This document shows positions 25,682 to 34,284 of a stretch of 64,000 nucleotides of DNA, piece after piece; the stretch's first letter is position 1, and each line of letters begins with the position of its first letter. The translations under genes were made by a program, and so were the position numbers. Source of the DNA: Chitinophagales bacterium (GTDB lineage: Bacteria; Bacteroidota; Bacteroidia; Chitinophagales; UBA10324); the NCBI GenBank assembly GCA_019694975.1, contig JAIBAY010000004.1, positions 186,001-250,000 on the forward strand. Reading direction: 5' to 3'. A model generated the notes under the pieces. It did not search any database and was not told the origin of the DNA. It worked only from the letters and a program-made list of their open reading frames with translations.

Positions 25682-26593
25682 TCAGCTTTTCTCCACCGGT
25701 GGTTTTTTGGGCTCCTTATGCACGATGGTAAATACACGCGCGATATTGAATCCAAAGTGAACATCGCCGTTGAGCCAGTCGCCACTGGTTTCAGCGATAA
25801 AACCTTTCTCAATCATTGAAGTGGAATTGGTAAAATGCAGCTGGAACACATGACCGCCGGTTTCAAGGTCGAAACCCAGGGAAAGCGAATTGTGAATGGT
25901 GGGGTCAGTCTGATTCAGCTGGTAGAAATATTCCAGGTTGACGGATGTACGTTTGGTTAGCTTCTGCCGTGCCGCTACACCGATGGCAAAGATATCGTGG
26001 TTATCCTCTGTGGTAGCAACAAGGTTGCGGTGCACCAGCGTTGGCATCACCTGCATGGTGAAGGATTCGGAAAATTTGCGTCCGACAATGAGCTGGTGGC
26101 TATAGTAAAGGTTGGAAGAGAAGTAATTCGTTCGCTCGGGGTCTGCGGGTTTTAGTGTCTTGAGTGCAATAGTAGACACAAAAGCAGCTGCCACCGGCAT
26201 GTTGTGCGCGCCGCTGCTTTGGCGGAGAAATTTGTATTTCAAAAATGCATCATAGGTCTTTTCAAAACTGCTTCTGCCAATGCCGACCATCAGTTGCTTG
26301 GTGATACCATAATCAAGCCCTATCCTGATAGTTGCATTATCCAATCCCCACAACTCATAGCCACCCGTATTGAGATAGCCAAAGCGGTGTGAAATCTTTA
26401 CATCCATAACGCCGGCGCCAACATTCTCAATGGAATGTGCATTGATGACACGGGTTGTTTTGAAACCGGCTGTTGCATAGTTCGTAATGGGTTCGTCGAG
26501 GCTATTTAGTATGTCGAGGTTATCTTCCTGCGAAAATGCAGGTATTGCATAACCGGCGAGAAAGATCAGCAGGGCAGCAGACAGCTTATTCAT
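25682..26593 (-). CDS. DUF5777-family outer-membrane beta-barrel protein
   Basis: About 303 residues. ATG 26593 begins a signal peptide ending at AFSQEDN; a GTG three codons earlier is possible. The mature part is beta-strand rich, with GLDYGITKQLMVGIGRSSFEKTYDAFLKYKFL, which I associate with the DUF5777 family, and barrel-like strands to a C-terminal DVHFGFNIARVFTIV. It follows the YceI gene by only a few bases, so the two are cotranscribed. In Bacteroidota this family is often found with YceI and cytochrome-like genes, as here; function is unknown. Confidence 0.8.
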   Translation of the reverse strand: MNKLSAALLIFLAGYAIPAFSQEDNLDILNSLDEPITNYATAGFKTTRVINAHSIENVGAGVMDVKISHRFGYLNTGGYELWGLDNATIRIGLDYGITKQLMVGIGRSSFEKTYDAFLKYKFLRQSSGAHNMPVAAAFVSTIALKTLKPADPERTNYFSSNLYYSHQLIVGRKFSESFTMQVMPTLVHRNLVATTEDNHDIFAIGVAARQKLTKRTSVNLEYFYQLNQTDPTIHNSLSLGFDLETGGHVFQLHFTNSTSMIEKGFIAETSGDWLNGDVHFGFNIARVFTIVHKEPKKPPVEKS

Positions 26594-26605
26594 AAAACGC
26601 ACATA

Positions 26606-27172
26606 TTATTTTGTGTAAGGCAGATAATTCGCGGATACCTTAATGGCGATTTCTTTTGCGATTTTATCCTTTACCACGCTCGGTATTTCAATGTTGTAAT
26701 CTTCCGGTTTAACGGAAAAATCTGACTGAGCCTGTATAACGCCACCGGACACTTTGATGGTCCCTTTGGCCTGTATTTCTTTTGAAACACCATGCATCGT
26801 AAGCGTGCCGCTCACTTCTGCGGGATAACTTCCGTCTGCCTTGAAATTGACTGCGGAAAGATTCTTGATAACGCCTTTGAACGTCGCCTTGGGATACTTT
26901 TCAGATTCCATATAGTTTTCATTGAAGTGCTCCTGCAGCAATGCCTGGTGAAATTCAAAAGCTGTATTCAATACAGCAAAATCAAGGGCACCCGTAGAGA
27001 TATCAAGCACGGATACGGCGGAGCTGTTTTGTCCCTCAATTTTTTCAAGCGGCGTGTTGGAAATAAATGACACATCGCAATTTTTGTCGAAGTACTTGTT
27101 TTGTGCTTGTGCCAAAATGTTCGTTGCCAGGAGCAAGATGATGGAGAGGGCAATAGCAGGATAATAACGCAT
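26606..27172 (-). CDS. YceI-family periplasmic protein
   Basis: A 188-residue secreted lipocalin-like YceI protein. The signal peptide ends near ILAQAQNKYF. Family features are FEFHQALLQEHFNENYMESEKYPKATFKG (the central xLLxxHFFxxxxYPxxxF pattern) and the late VSGTLTMHGVSKEIQAKGTI. YceI proteins bind isoprenoids such as polyisoprenoid quinones in the periplasm. It sits between the OB-fold gene and the DUF5777 gene on the same strand and has a paralogue at 28648 on the other side of the divergent region. Confidence 0.9.
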   Translation of the reverse strand: MRYYPAIALSIILLLATNILAQAQNKYFDKNCDVSFISNTPLEKIEGQNSSAVSVLDISTGALDFAVLNTAFEFHQALLQEHFNENYMESEKYPKATFKGVIKNLSAVNFKADGSYPAEVSGTLTMHGVSKEIQAKGTIKVSGGVIQAQSDFSVKPEDYNIEIPSVVKDKIAKEIAIKVSANYLPYTK

Positions 27173-27349
27173 GACTGATTATGGATTGGTTTAGTTTTTC
27201 AAAAAATAATGACCGGCATAAGTCCGGCAATTGTGGATGAATTATCAACCGGAGGAAAACTGCTTTACAGGCTTTACCTGTTTTCACAGGTTCTGTTTGC
27301 GCAGGAATCCTTCCATCCCATTGTTAAGATCCCTGCGCAACAGATGCCA

Positions 27350-27766
27350 TCAGCTTTTTTGCAGACTGCAGTTGACCAGCACAACATCCATCAATTTTCC
27401 GGAGCACCTGCCCTTCACCACAATACCGTCACCTTTATTGATTTGTTTTGCCATTTGTTCACTGCCTGCAGTCATCTTGCAGCTTACGCCAAACATATCG
27501 TCGCCACTGAGCGTTATGCTCATCTGCCCGTTTTCTTCTACGGTGATAGTTTCAACCGTACCGGAGACTTCAATCACCTTACCCAGGTATTGCTGGTTGG
27601 CCGCCTCTTCGTTTTCATTAAACATGGCGTAAAAGACAGGGCTTGATACCGTATAATCCGGCTTTACTGACTCAAGGCTTCCTACGGGCTGATTGATGTA
27701 GTACCAGCCAAAGATTGCGAGTGCAGTCCAGATCATCAGCGTTGCGAGAATGATAAATTTTTTCAT
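27350..27766 (-). CDS. membrane-anchored OB-fold (tRNA_anti-like) protein
   Basis: A 138-residue protein with one N-terminal transmembrane helix (LATLMIWTALAIFGWYYIN) and a periplasmic OB-fold domain of the tRNA_anti-like type: GKVIEVSGTVETITVEENG, ITLSGDDMFGVSCKM and GDGIVVKGRCSGKLMDVVLVNC. Nucleic acid binding is not implied by this subfamily, which occurs in envelope gene clusters. It lies 28 bp downstream of the haem-motif lipoprotein gene on the minus strand. A 9-bp inverted repeat (27297-27305 with 27332-27340) follows its stop. Confidence 0.82.
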   Translation of the reverse strand: MKKFIILATLMIWTALAIFGWYYINQPVGSLESVKPDYTVSSPVFYAMFNENEEAANQQYLGKVIEVSGTVETITVEENGQMSITLSGDDMFGVSCKMTAGSEQMAKQINKGDGIVVKGRCSGKLMDVVLVNCSLQKS

Positions 27767-27794
27767 GTTGAATGGAGTTTACGGGGTTTAGTAC

Positions 27795-28229
27795 TTAGTT
27801 ATTTAATGCGCCATGACTGATCCACGCATCAATCTTTAAGAGATTGCAGTCACTCAGTTTCGGAGCATCTGATGGCATTGGCGAAAAACCCGACTGATAG
27901 TTCACTGTGCCAACGAGGCGCCCGTCATTGACAAGCGCCAGCACATTATCATACCCTTCCACTGAAACGGAACCAAGGTTAGCAGCATCGCTGTGACAAC
28001 TGTAACAATTCTGTTGCAGCATCGGCTGAATGGTGCCGGTATAGGTTACATTAGCGGTGTCGCACGGATTCAGATCGGCCGGATACAATGTTTCTTCCAC
28101 ATCATAGTAGCAACCGTTCAGTGCCAGTAACAGGGCAGTTAACAGCAAGAACCCGGCAGGCATTACAAATTTGCCTGTACCGGTGAATGGGGCATTCCTG
28201 TTTACCTGCTGTATTTGGTTGAATCGCAT
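27795..28229 (-). CDS. mono-haem c-type cytochrome-like lipoprotein
   Basis: Up to 144 residues. The lipobox is LLALNGCYYD, so it is a lipoprotein. One CxxCH haem-binding motif occurs as QQNCYSCHSD, and the C-terminal half has SGFSPMPSDAPKL and LLKIDAWISHGALNN, a pattern shared with the second half of the protein at 30377. Starts: ATG 28229 gives a long charged N-terminal region; ATG 28163 (MPAGFLLL) gives a short signal without a positive charge. I keep the longer one but am not certain. It leads the minus-strand set with the OB-fold, YceI and DUF5777 genes. Confidence 0.8.
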   Translation of the reverse strand: MRFNQIQQVNRNAPFTGTGKFVMPAGFLLLTALLLALNGCYYDVEETLYPADLNPCDTANVTYTGTIQPMLQQNCYSCHSDAANLGSVSVEGYDNVLALVNDGRLVGTVNYQSGFSPMPSDAPKLSDCNLLKIDAWISHGALNN

Positions 28230-28647
28230 GATCGGAGAAAGCCGGATTTTTGTTTTTAACTGATGTGATTGCAGAGCAAAACAAGACTACGCCGCATGGT
28301 TCATCAATTAATAAAGTGTCAATGGTCATTTACATAAGATGAGCGGTAGAAAATCAATGGTAAGCCAGCAATTGCCCGGTTGAAGGAATCGTACTGTGGT
28401 GGCTCATCTCAGGTGAGTGTTAAAATTTAATCTGGCTGACCATGTAATGAATTTGTGATACGCTTTCAATGGTAAAAGCGTTTTGTGGCACGGATGTTTT
28501 ATGCAGATTCAGCGATATAAATGATCTGTTATTTTTGAGGGGTGATCTGTTCATTTCACATTTCGGTTGAATGTGAGTGTACAGGAAAGGTAGGCATCAA
28601 TAGGAATATAGATAAATTCAACAAGCAATTCAACACGCAGCAAATCA
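28230..28647. other. 418-bp divergent intergenic region
   Basis: Separates the two halves of the YceI/haem-lipoprotein neighbourhood. I see no credible ORF. It contains ACGCTTT/AAAGCGT (28460-28466 with 28475-28481), an 8-nt-loop hairpin followed on the plus strand by TTTTG; a repeated GATCTGTT flanking a TATTTTTG -7 box (28530-28537); and otherwise A/T-rich DNA. It probably carries both divergent promoters and their controls. Confidence 0.6.
28530..28537 (+). promoter_or_regulatory. -7 box TATTTTTG for the plus-strand YceI gene
   Basis: Exact TAnnTTTG match, 110 bp before the YceI ATG at 28648, flanked by two copies of GATCTGTT. A -33 element is not clear. It implies a leader of about 100 bases. 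Confidence 0.45.
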
Positions 28648-29235
28648 ATGTTGGTAAACCGGAACGGTGCAATAATTATTCTGAATGTGGCAATAGTCTT
28701 CTGCCTGTTGCTTTCATCCGCATTTTTCAGCGCTGGCGACAAGATTTTCAGTTGTAATAATGGCGTGGTTTCGTTTGTCTCCGATGCTCCGCTTGAAACG
28801 ATCAGGGCATCATCACATGACCTGAAGGGCGCCGTAGATGTCACCAACCGCACCTTCCTGTTCACACTGGATGTAAATACTTTTCATGGGTTTAACAGCG
28901 GATTGCAGCGGGAGCATTTTAGTGAAAATTACCTGGAGACAAGCCTGTATCCAAAAGTCAGTTTCAAAGGGAAATTTGTGGAGAACATTGACTTTGCTGC
29001 CAATGGAAATTATGAAATCAGGGCGAAAGGTATGCTCGAAGTGCATGGTGTTCAACAGGAACGTATCATCAGGGGCAAGTTGAATGTTCAAGGCGATTTG
29101 CTGACTATTGATTCAAAATTTACAGTTTTGCTGGAAGACCATAATATCAGGATACCTCGCGTAGTGTACCAGAAAATATCTCCTGAAATTTTGGTAACGC
29201 TGCATGCGGAAATGAATCCGATGAGCGTGAAGTAG
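28648..29235 (+). CDS. second YceI-family periplasmic protein
   Basis: A 195-residue YceI-like protein with an N-terminal hydrophobic export segment (IVFCLLLSSAFFSAG). It keeps the central LQREHFSENYLETSLYPKVSFKGKF block and the GMLEVHGVQQERIIRGKL strand of the family. It is more divergent than the copy at 26606: the terminal region LEDHNIRIPRVVYQKISPEILVT replaces the equivalent EDYNIEIPSVV segment. It reads toward the LytTR regulator and the di-haem lipoprotein. Confidence 0.88.
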   Translation: MLVNRNGAIIILNVAIVFCLLLSSAFFSAGDKIFSCNNGVVSFVSDAPLETIRASSHDLKGAVDVTNRTFLFTLDVNTFHGFNSGLQREHFSENYLETSLYPKVSFKGKFVENIDFAANGNYEIRAKGMLEVHGVQQERIIRGKLNVQGDLLTIDSKFTVLLEDHNIRIPRVVYQKISPEILVTLHAEMNPMSVK

Positions 29236-29324
29236 CCTTTTGACTGATTGTTCAATCATCCATGTAAAATTTCAGTAATGAGATTGGCCTGTTAAACGGC
29301 AAATTTTACCTGCCCGGGCGGAAT

Positions 29325-29355
29325 AATTTGAAAGAGGCATGCCTGCTTTCAAATT
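29325..29355. other. 31-bp near-perfect hairpin upstream of the LytTR regulator
   Basis: AATTTGAAAG (29325-29334) pairs with CTTTCAAATT (29346-29355), and the middle AGGCATGCCT is itself palindromic, with one unpaired G. It is 64 bp before the regulator's start and 90 bp after the YceI stop. Only a short TTTT follows, so it could be a weak terminator or a binding site. Confidence 0.5.
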
Positions 29356-29418
29356 TTACAGACTGCGGAAAGAATCACTGACTGATATCGCCGGCTATAA
29401 CCCATTTAAATGCATCCG

Positions 29419-30183
29419 ATGAAAATCCTGATTATTGAAGATGAGATTGCAGCAGCACGCCGTCTGCGGAAAATGACGGGCGAACTGCTGAAAGAAGCAG
29501 AAATTTTGGATGTGCTGGACAGTGTCAAATCAGCCGTAAAATGGTTCAGGGAACATGCACAACCCGACCTTGTGTTAATGGATATTCACCTGGCGGACGG
29601 TAACTGTTTCGAGATTGTGAAAGAGGTGGAAATAAATTGCCCGATCATTTTCACTACTGCATATGATACATATGCTGTAAAAGCATTTGAGGTGAATGCC
29701 ATTGCCTACCTGATGAAACCGGTAAAAGCGAATGACCTGGAGGCCGCATTGAAAAAGTATGATAAACTGAAATCTTCCTCTTCCAGCTTTAACTATCAGC
29801 GGTTGCTGGAAACAATTCAAAGTGAAGGCGGTGCTTACCAGAAGCGGCTACTGATCAAAATCGGTCAAACAATCCGTGCGCTCGAAATAAATGACATTGC
29901 TTATTTCTATACGCACGATAAAATTGTAACCATCATTACCGGCGACAACCGGAAGTATCCGGCAGATTATACGCTGGATCAGCTGGAGAAACTGCTGGAT
30001 CCCAAACTCTTTTTCCGCATAAACCGGCAGTTCATCGTCAGCAGCAAAGCCATCCGCGAGATGTATGTGATTTCAAAATCACGCGTAAAGATGGTGCTGC
30101 ATCCACCTGTTGATGCAGAAACAGCGGTGAGCGCCGAACGGGTAGCTACTTTTAAGAAATGGCTCACAGACGAGTCCGGATAA
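29419..30183 (+). CDS. LytTR-family response regulator
   Basis: A 254-residue two-component regulator. Receiver domain: MKILIIEDE, phospho-acceptor Asp55 in LVLMDIH, Thr in FTTAYD, Lys in LMKPVKAND. A linker precedes the DNA-binding LytTR domain (about 140-250: RLLIKIGQTIRALEINDIAYF, FFRINRQFIVS). ATG 29419 is preferred over 29410 because it starts directly at the receiver strand. No histidine kinase gene is next to it. It lies between the second YceI gene and the di-haem lipoprotein gene and may regulate them (inference). Confidence 0.9.
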   Translation: MKILIIEDEIAAARRLRKMTGELLKEAEILDVLDSVKSAVKWFREHAQPDLVLMDIHLADGNCFEIVKEVEINCPIIFTTAYDTYAVKAFEVNAIAYLMKPVKANDLEAALKKYDKLKSSSSSFNYQRLLETIQSEGGAYQKRLLIKIGQTIRALEINDIAYFYTHDKIVTIITGDNRKYPADYTLDQLEKLLDPKLFFRINRQFIVSSKAIREMYVISKSRVKMVLHPPVDAETAVSAERVATFKKWLTDESG

Positions 30184-30376
30184 CAGGTTTCCATTTGTAT
30201 TGGACTCATATCCATTATTGCCCCTTTCAGCATCCTGTTGATGCTGTTCAGTATTCTTCTTTTGGCTGCATGATCTAAGGGTCTGTATTTCGTGATGTCA
30301 TTTACCAATTGGCTTTTGCGGATCACGTGTGATAACGCGTAAAAAACGGCAGGCCCGGCGGATAAGACATACACAT

Positions 30377-31123
30377 ATGATAAAGACAAATCAAAGTTCC
30401 ACCATTTTCCTGTTGCTGGTTTTCACCGTCCTGCTGGCGCTTGCAAGCTGCAGGCATGATATACCCGTAGTACCCGCCAACCCGATTGATACAACCGGTA
30501 ATGATACCACGGGTAATGTTGTTGATTCGGATTTCTGTGATCCCGACTCCGTTTATTTTGATAAGGATGTACTTCCCATCCTGATCTCTAATTGTGCCAT
30601 GAGCGGTTGCCATGATGCCGAGACGCATGCGGAAGATGTTAACCTTACATCCTACGAAAGTGTGATGAATACCGCAGATGTGGAACCCTTTAACCCGGGC
30701 GGCAGCAAACTTTACAAGGTAATCACTACCAATGATGTGGACGACCGCATGCCGCCTTCGGCCGACCCGCTTTCCTCTGTGCAGATAGCAATCATTCAGA
30801 AATGGATCAACCAGGGTGCGCTGTATTTAACATGCAATGCCAATGCAGGTGCATGTGATACTACCAATGTTACATGGTCAGGCATTGTTTCGCCGATACT
30901 GCAGACTTATTGCACCGGTTGTCACAATGCATCGAATGCATCGGGCGGCATTGTGCTGAGCGATTACAATGGTGCTGCGGCCGCTGCGCTGAATGGCAAG
31001 CTGTTAGGCACAATAACTTTTGCAAGCGGATATGTTCCGATGCCTCCTGCCGGTGGTGCTGTTCCCGACTGTGAGATTGCACAAATCACGAAATGGGTAA
31101 ATGACGGTGCTCCGGATAACTAA
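30377..31123 (+). CDS. di-haem c-type cytochrome-like lipoprotein with an unusual first haem motif
   Basis: A 248-residue lipoprotein (signal ending LALASCRHD). Two cytochrome-like modules: the first has NCAMSGCHD, a CX4CH spacing instead of CxxCH, followed by DRMPPS; the second has TYCTGCHN (CxxCH), GYVPMPPAGG and ITKWVNDGAPDN, and is clearly homologous to the lipoprotein at 27795 (shared CDTxNVT, PMP and C-terminal WxxxGA). ATG 30377. The Met in MPP is a plausible axial ligand. Such envelope cytochromes act in electron transfer, but the partner is unknown. Confidence 0.82.
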   Translation: MIKTNQSSTIFLLLVFTVLLALASCRHDIPVVPANPIDTTGNDTTGNVVDSDFCDPDSVYFDKDVLPILISNCAMSGCHDAETHAEDVNLTSYESVMNTADVEPFNPGGSKLYKVITTNDVDDRMPPSADPLSSVQIAIIQKWINQGALYLTCNANAGACDTTNVTWSGIVSPILQTYCTGCHNASNASGGIVLSDYNGAAAAALNGKLLGTITFASGYVPMPPAGGAVPDCEIAQITKWVNDGAPDN

Positions 31124-31161
31124 AACACGGCAGACAGCATCCTGCAACGGATCATCGTGGT

Positions 31162-32559
31162 TCATTGCATGATCTGCAGCACTTTGGAATATTCCTTTAT
31201 TCCGTCACTCACCTTGAGGTAGTACATGCCGACCGGCAGCTTACTGATATCAATCTCCTTCGCGAAGGCCTGTGTTTTGTCCATCATCTTCCGGCCATTG
31301 GCATCATAGATTTCAAGCCTTATTTTTTTCATCGGGTACCTGGACTGCAGATAGATTTTATCCTGTGCCGGATTGGGGTTGATGGAAAAAATGGAATCTG
31401 CTTCAGGATCATCAGCATGAATGATGGTGCCATCGAAAAGCCATTTAAAGCAAAAAGGAAACTCACGGGCCCAGAACCATTCCGCATGCTGTCCGTCCTC
31501 TTTAATTACCGTATCCATTTCGGCATCAGCATAACCGTCTGCATATAAGGTGGAATACATGGATTTGATATCAGGCACCATCTCCGCGCTTTCATTTCTT
31601 CCCGCAGTAAAATAAAATTTCATCTCCTGTGTTTTGTTGTGGCTGCCGGCATAGGTAAAAATGGAATCATCGAACCATAAGGAGGGAGAGAATATGCCCA
31701 CCTTGCTGAATACTGCCGGATATTTCAAGGCGGCATAAAATGAAATCAGGCCACCCATCGAACTGCCGGCGATGGCGGTAAAGTCGCGCTGCGGAAGCGT
31801 TCTGTAGTTGGCGTCAACGAATGGTTTCAGCGTGTTCACGATAAAGTCGCAGTATGCATCGCCCTGACCTCCGCCATAGGAAGGATTATCGTAGGGCGAA
31901 TATTCATCAATACGGTAGATGCCGCCGTTCTCGATGGCCACCACAATGGCGCCGTAATTACCGTCTGCCTGCAAGGTGTGCAGGGTTTCATCCACTTCCC
32001 ATTCGCCGGCATACGAAGTGGAATCATCAAACACGTTTTGCCCGTCCTGCATATAAATTACCGGGTAAGATTTATTCAGTGCGGTTGCATAATCGTCAGG
32101 CAGGTAGAGCCAGATTTTGCGGCTGCGGTTCAGCTGCGGCATAAAAAAAGAAGCACTCATCACCGATACATTGGGTAATGCCGTGGAAGTGCTTCCGCCA
32201 TTGAGCAGGTCATCCCAGCCTGCAATGCTAAGGGTGATTGTGTCGCCGTTGCCATAGGTAAAAGTCCGGTTAGGGAGAAACGATCCGTCCGCTTTACACT
32301 CTCCCTTGCTCCAGTCGCCGCGTGTAAATTTAAATTCAAGAGTGCCAGATCCTGCCTCGAGGGTGATCGTATAAAACGATGCATTGACTTTTGTCAGCTG
32401 ATAATCCGGTATGCCCGGATTCCAGCCATTCATGGTGCCTGCGATATAAATGTTATCCATGGCGGGTGTATTTGCCGGAACAGTGGTGATCTGCATGGTG
32501 ACTTGTGCAGCGGCAGCAATGGAAAGGAACAGTAAGAGCAGGGAAAACAGCAATTTCAT
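31162..32559 (-). CDS. secreted esterase (feruloyl-esterase/IroE-like fold) with CBM-like N-terminus and T9SS sorting domain
   Basis: A 465-residue exported protein. After a signal peptide (ending AAAAQVTM) comes a starch-binding-like beta domain (about 20-120, with YIAGTMNGWNPG and FKFTRGDW). The esterase domain has PVIYMQDGQNVFDD and the nucleophile elbow AGSSMGGLIS; YFTAGRNES and DGQHAEWFW would hold the remaining triad residues. The last 80 residues are a type A T9SS sorting domain (INPNPAQDKIYL ... LPVGMYYLKVSDG). It is therefore exported to the cell surface or outside. ATG 32559. Confidence 0.9.
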   Translation of the reverse strand: MKLLFSLLLLFLSIAAAAQVTMQITTVPANTPAMDNIYIAGTMNGWNPGIPDYQLTKVNASFYTITLEAGSGTLEFKFTRGDWSKGECKADGSFLPNRTFTYGNGDTITLSIAGWDDLLNGGSTSTALPNVSVMSASFFMPQLNRSRKIWLYLPDDYATALNKSYPVIYMQDGQNVFDDSTSYAGEWEVDETLHTLQADGNYGAIVVAIENGGIYRIDEYSPYDNPSYGGGQGDAYCDFIVNTLKPFVDANYRTLPQRDFTAIAGSSMGGLISFYAALKYPAVFSKVGIFSPSLWFDDSIFTYAGSHNKTQEMKFYFTAGRNESAEMVPDIKSMYSTLYADGYADAEMDTVIKEDGQHAEWFWAREFPFCFKWLFDGTIIHADDPEADSIFSINPNPAQDKIYLQSRYPMKKIRLEIYDANGRKMMDKTQAFAKEIDISKLPVGMYYLKVSDGIKEYSKVLQIMQ

Positions 32560-32857
32560 GCAGGAAGGTTTGAAACAAAGTTAGGATATAAAATCCTGTG
32601 GATATGCTGCGCGCTCCTTCACTGGGATTCAGAGGATATCCGGATTTCCCTTTAGCTATCCGGATCCCATGCTTTGATTGGAATTGAAGATGCTGATAAT
32701 TCCATCTTTTTTTCATCAATGCAAACGATAAAGTTGCATGGCATAGCAAGCAGGAAAAGCTGAATACAGGTATTAGAGTCCTTATGGTTTTTCATGCGAC
32801 AAATGGTTGCCCGCCCACTCCTGCCAGCATCTCGTTATTATAGAGTATCTTGTTTAC
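32560..32857. other. 298-bp divergent intergenic region with a repeated TATCCGGAT
   Basis: Lies between the esterase and aldehyde dehydrogenase genes. It holds TATCCGGAT twice (near 32637 and 32658), flanked by GGGAT and ATCCC, so part of it can form a hairpin. A TATCTTGT sequence about 15 bp before the aldehyde dehydrogenase ATG resembles a -7 box. No ORF is credible. Confidence 0.5.
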
Positions 32858-34234
32858 ATGAATGAGTTGACCGTAATACTGCAAAGGCAGCAAAGCACTT
32901 TTCAAACAGGTATTACCAGGCCAGCTTCGTTCAGAATACAACAGTTGAAAAATCTGTATGCTGCCATCAGCCGGTATGAAACAAGGATAAACGATGCATT
33001 AAGAAAAGACCTGAACAAAGCGCCGCAGGAATCATACAATACGGAAATCGGGCCGGCACTTGCTGAAATAAACTTTCAACTGAAAAACCTTGCGGAGTGG
33101 ATGCGGCCGAAGTCAGTGCCCGGCATGATTTACAGCTTTCCTTCTTCCGGGAAAATTTATGCGGAACCATATGGAATCGTCCTGATCATCGCTACCTGGA
33201 ATTATCCTTTCTGGTTGTCCATTGTTCCTTTGGCGGGCGCACTGGCAGCAGGTAATTGTGTGGTGCTGAAACCATCTGAACACGCGCCTGCAACTTCTAT
33301 GTTACTGAAGCAGCTTCTGGAAGAAACTTTTGAGCAAGGCTATGTGGAGGTAGTAGAAGGCGATGCGCTGGTGAGTGAAAAATTGCTGCAGCAAAAGTTC
33401 GATTATATTTTTTTCACGGGCAGCACCAGGGTAGGAAAGCTGGTGGCACAGTCCGCTGCCAGGCACCTGATACCCTGTACACTGGAACTCGGCGGCAAGA
33501 CGCCCTGCATCATAGATCGCTCGGCGAATATTACACTGGCGGCCAAACGATTGTTATGGGGTAAAACGATCAACAGCGGACAAACGTGTGTTGCTCCCGA
33601 CTTTGTGTATGTGCACCGCTCCGTGGAACAACAGCTGCTGCAGGCACTGATCAGTACGCTGCACCAATTTTATCCGAAAGGCGCCTTGCATGACGGCGAC
33701 TATCCCTGCATCATCAATCAACAACATTATGAACGGTTGAAAAAACTCCTGCACAGCGGTGGCACCATATTGTACGGCGGACAGCGCGATGACAGGCGTC
33801 AAACAATGGAGCCGACGATCATCAGCAACATTAGCTGGGATGATGCGCTGATGAAAGAGGAGATATTCGGCCCCTTGCTTCCCGTTCTTCCTTATGATGA
33901 TATCAGCGAAGTCATTCAACAGGTGAATGAACAGCCGAAGCCGCTCTCGTTGTATGTATTTGCTTCGGATAAAAAGTTGCAGCAACGCATCATCCGCGAG
34001 ATTTCATTTGGCGGTGGCCTCATCAATGATACCATCGAACACCTGGGCAATCCGTATCTGCCATTCGGCGGCATCGGCCCGAGTGGTTTGGGCGCATATC
34101 ACGGCAAATACAGCTTCGACACATTTTCACATCATAAAAGTGTGATGAAAAAAGGAACCTGGCTGGATTTGAATTTTCGATATCCGCCATTCAGAAAAGT
34201 AAGCCTATGGCTGGCAAGACTTTTACTGAGATGA
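32858..34234 (+). CDS. aldehyde dehydrogenase family protein (YwdH/ALDH3-like)
   Basis: A 458-residue NAD(P)-dependent aldehyde dehydrogenase of the shorter class 3-like group. Motifs: IIATWNYPFWLSIVPLAGALAAGN (cofactor region), FTGSTRVGKLV, catalytic-region Glu in LELGGKTPCI, and the nucleophile Cys in NSGQTCVAPDFVYV. The C-terminal PFGGIGPSGLGAYHGKYSFDTFSHHK is typical. I take ATG 32858 (MNELTVILQ); upstream codons in frame look non-coding. The final hydrophobic residues (SLWLARLLL) could contact the membrane, as in fatty aldehyde dehydrogenases. Confidence 0.93.
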   Translation: MNELTVILQRQQSTFQTGITRPASFRIQQLKNLYAAISRYETRINDALRKDLNKAPQESYNTEIGPALAEINFQLKNLAEWMRPKSVPGMIYSFPSSGKIYAEPYGIVLIIATWNYPFWLSIVPLAGALAAGNCVVLKPSEHAPATSMLLKQLLEETFEQGYVEVVEGDALVSEKLLQQKFDYIFFTGSTRVGKLVAQSAARHLIPCTLELGGKTPCIIDRSANITLAAKRLLWGKTINSGQTCVAPDFVYVHRSVEQQLLQALISTLHQFYPKGALHDGDYPCIINQQHYERLKKLLHSGGTILYGGQRDDRRQTMEPTIISNISWDDALMKEEIFGPLLPVLPYDDISEVIQQVNEQPKPLSLYVFASDKKLQQRIIREISFGGGLINDTIEHLGNPYLPFGGIGPSGLGAYHGKYSFDTFSHHKSVMKKGTWLDLNFRYPPFRKVSLWLARLLLR

Positions 34235-34284
34235 GTTCATCTGCCGTTGAAATTATTTCTGCCTTTAAATCAATAGAAACTATT

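Noticed and set aside
27297-27340. 9-bp inverted repeat TTGCGCAGG/CCTGCGCAA after the OB-fold gene
   Set aside because: The 26-nt loop is long and no T-run follows; could be chance, mentioned only in the gene entry.
28460-28484. ACGCTTT/AAAGCGT hairpin followed by TTTTG in the divergent region
   Set aside because: Looks like a small terminator but no transcript is known to reach it; only seven base pairs, so not called as a terminator.
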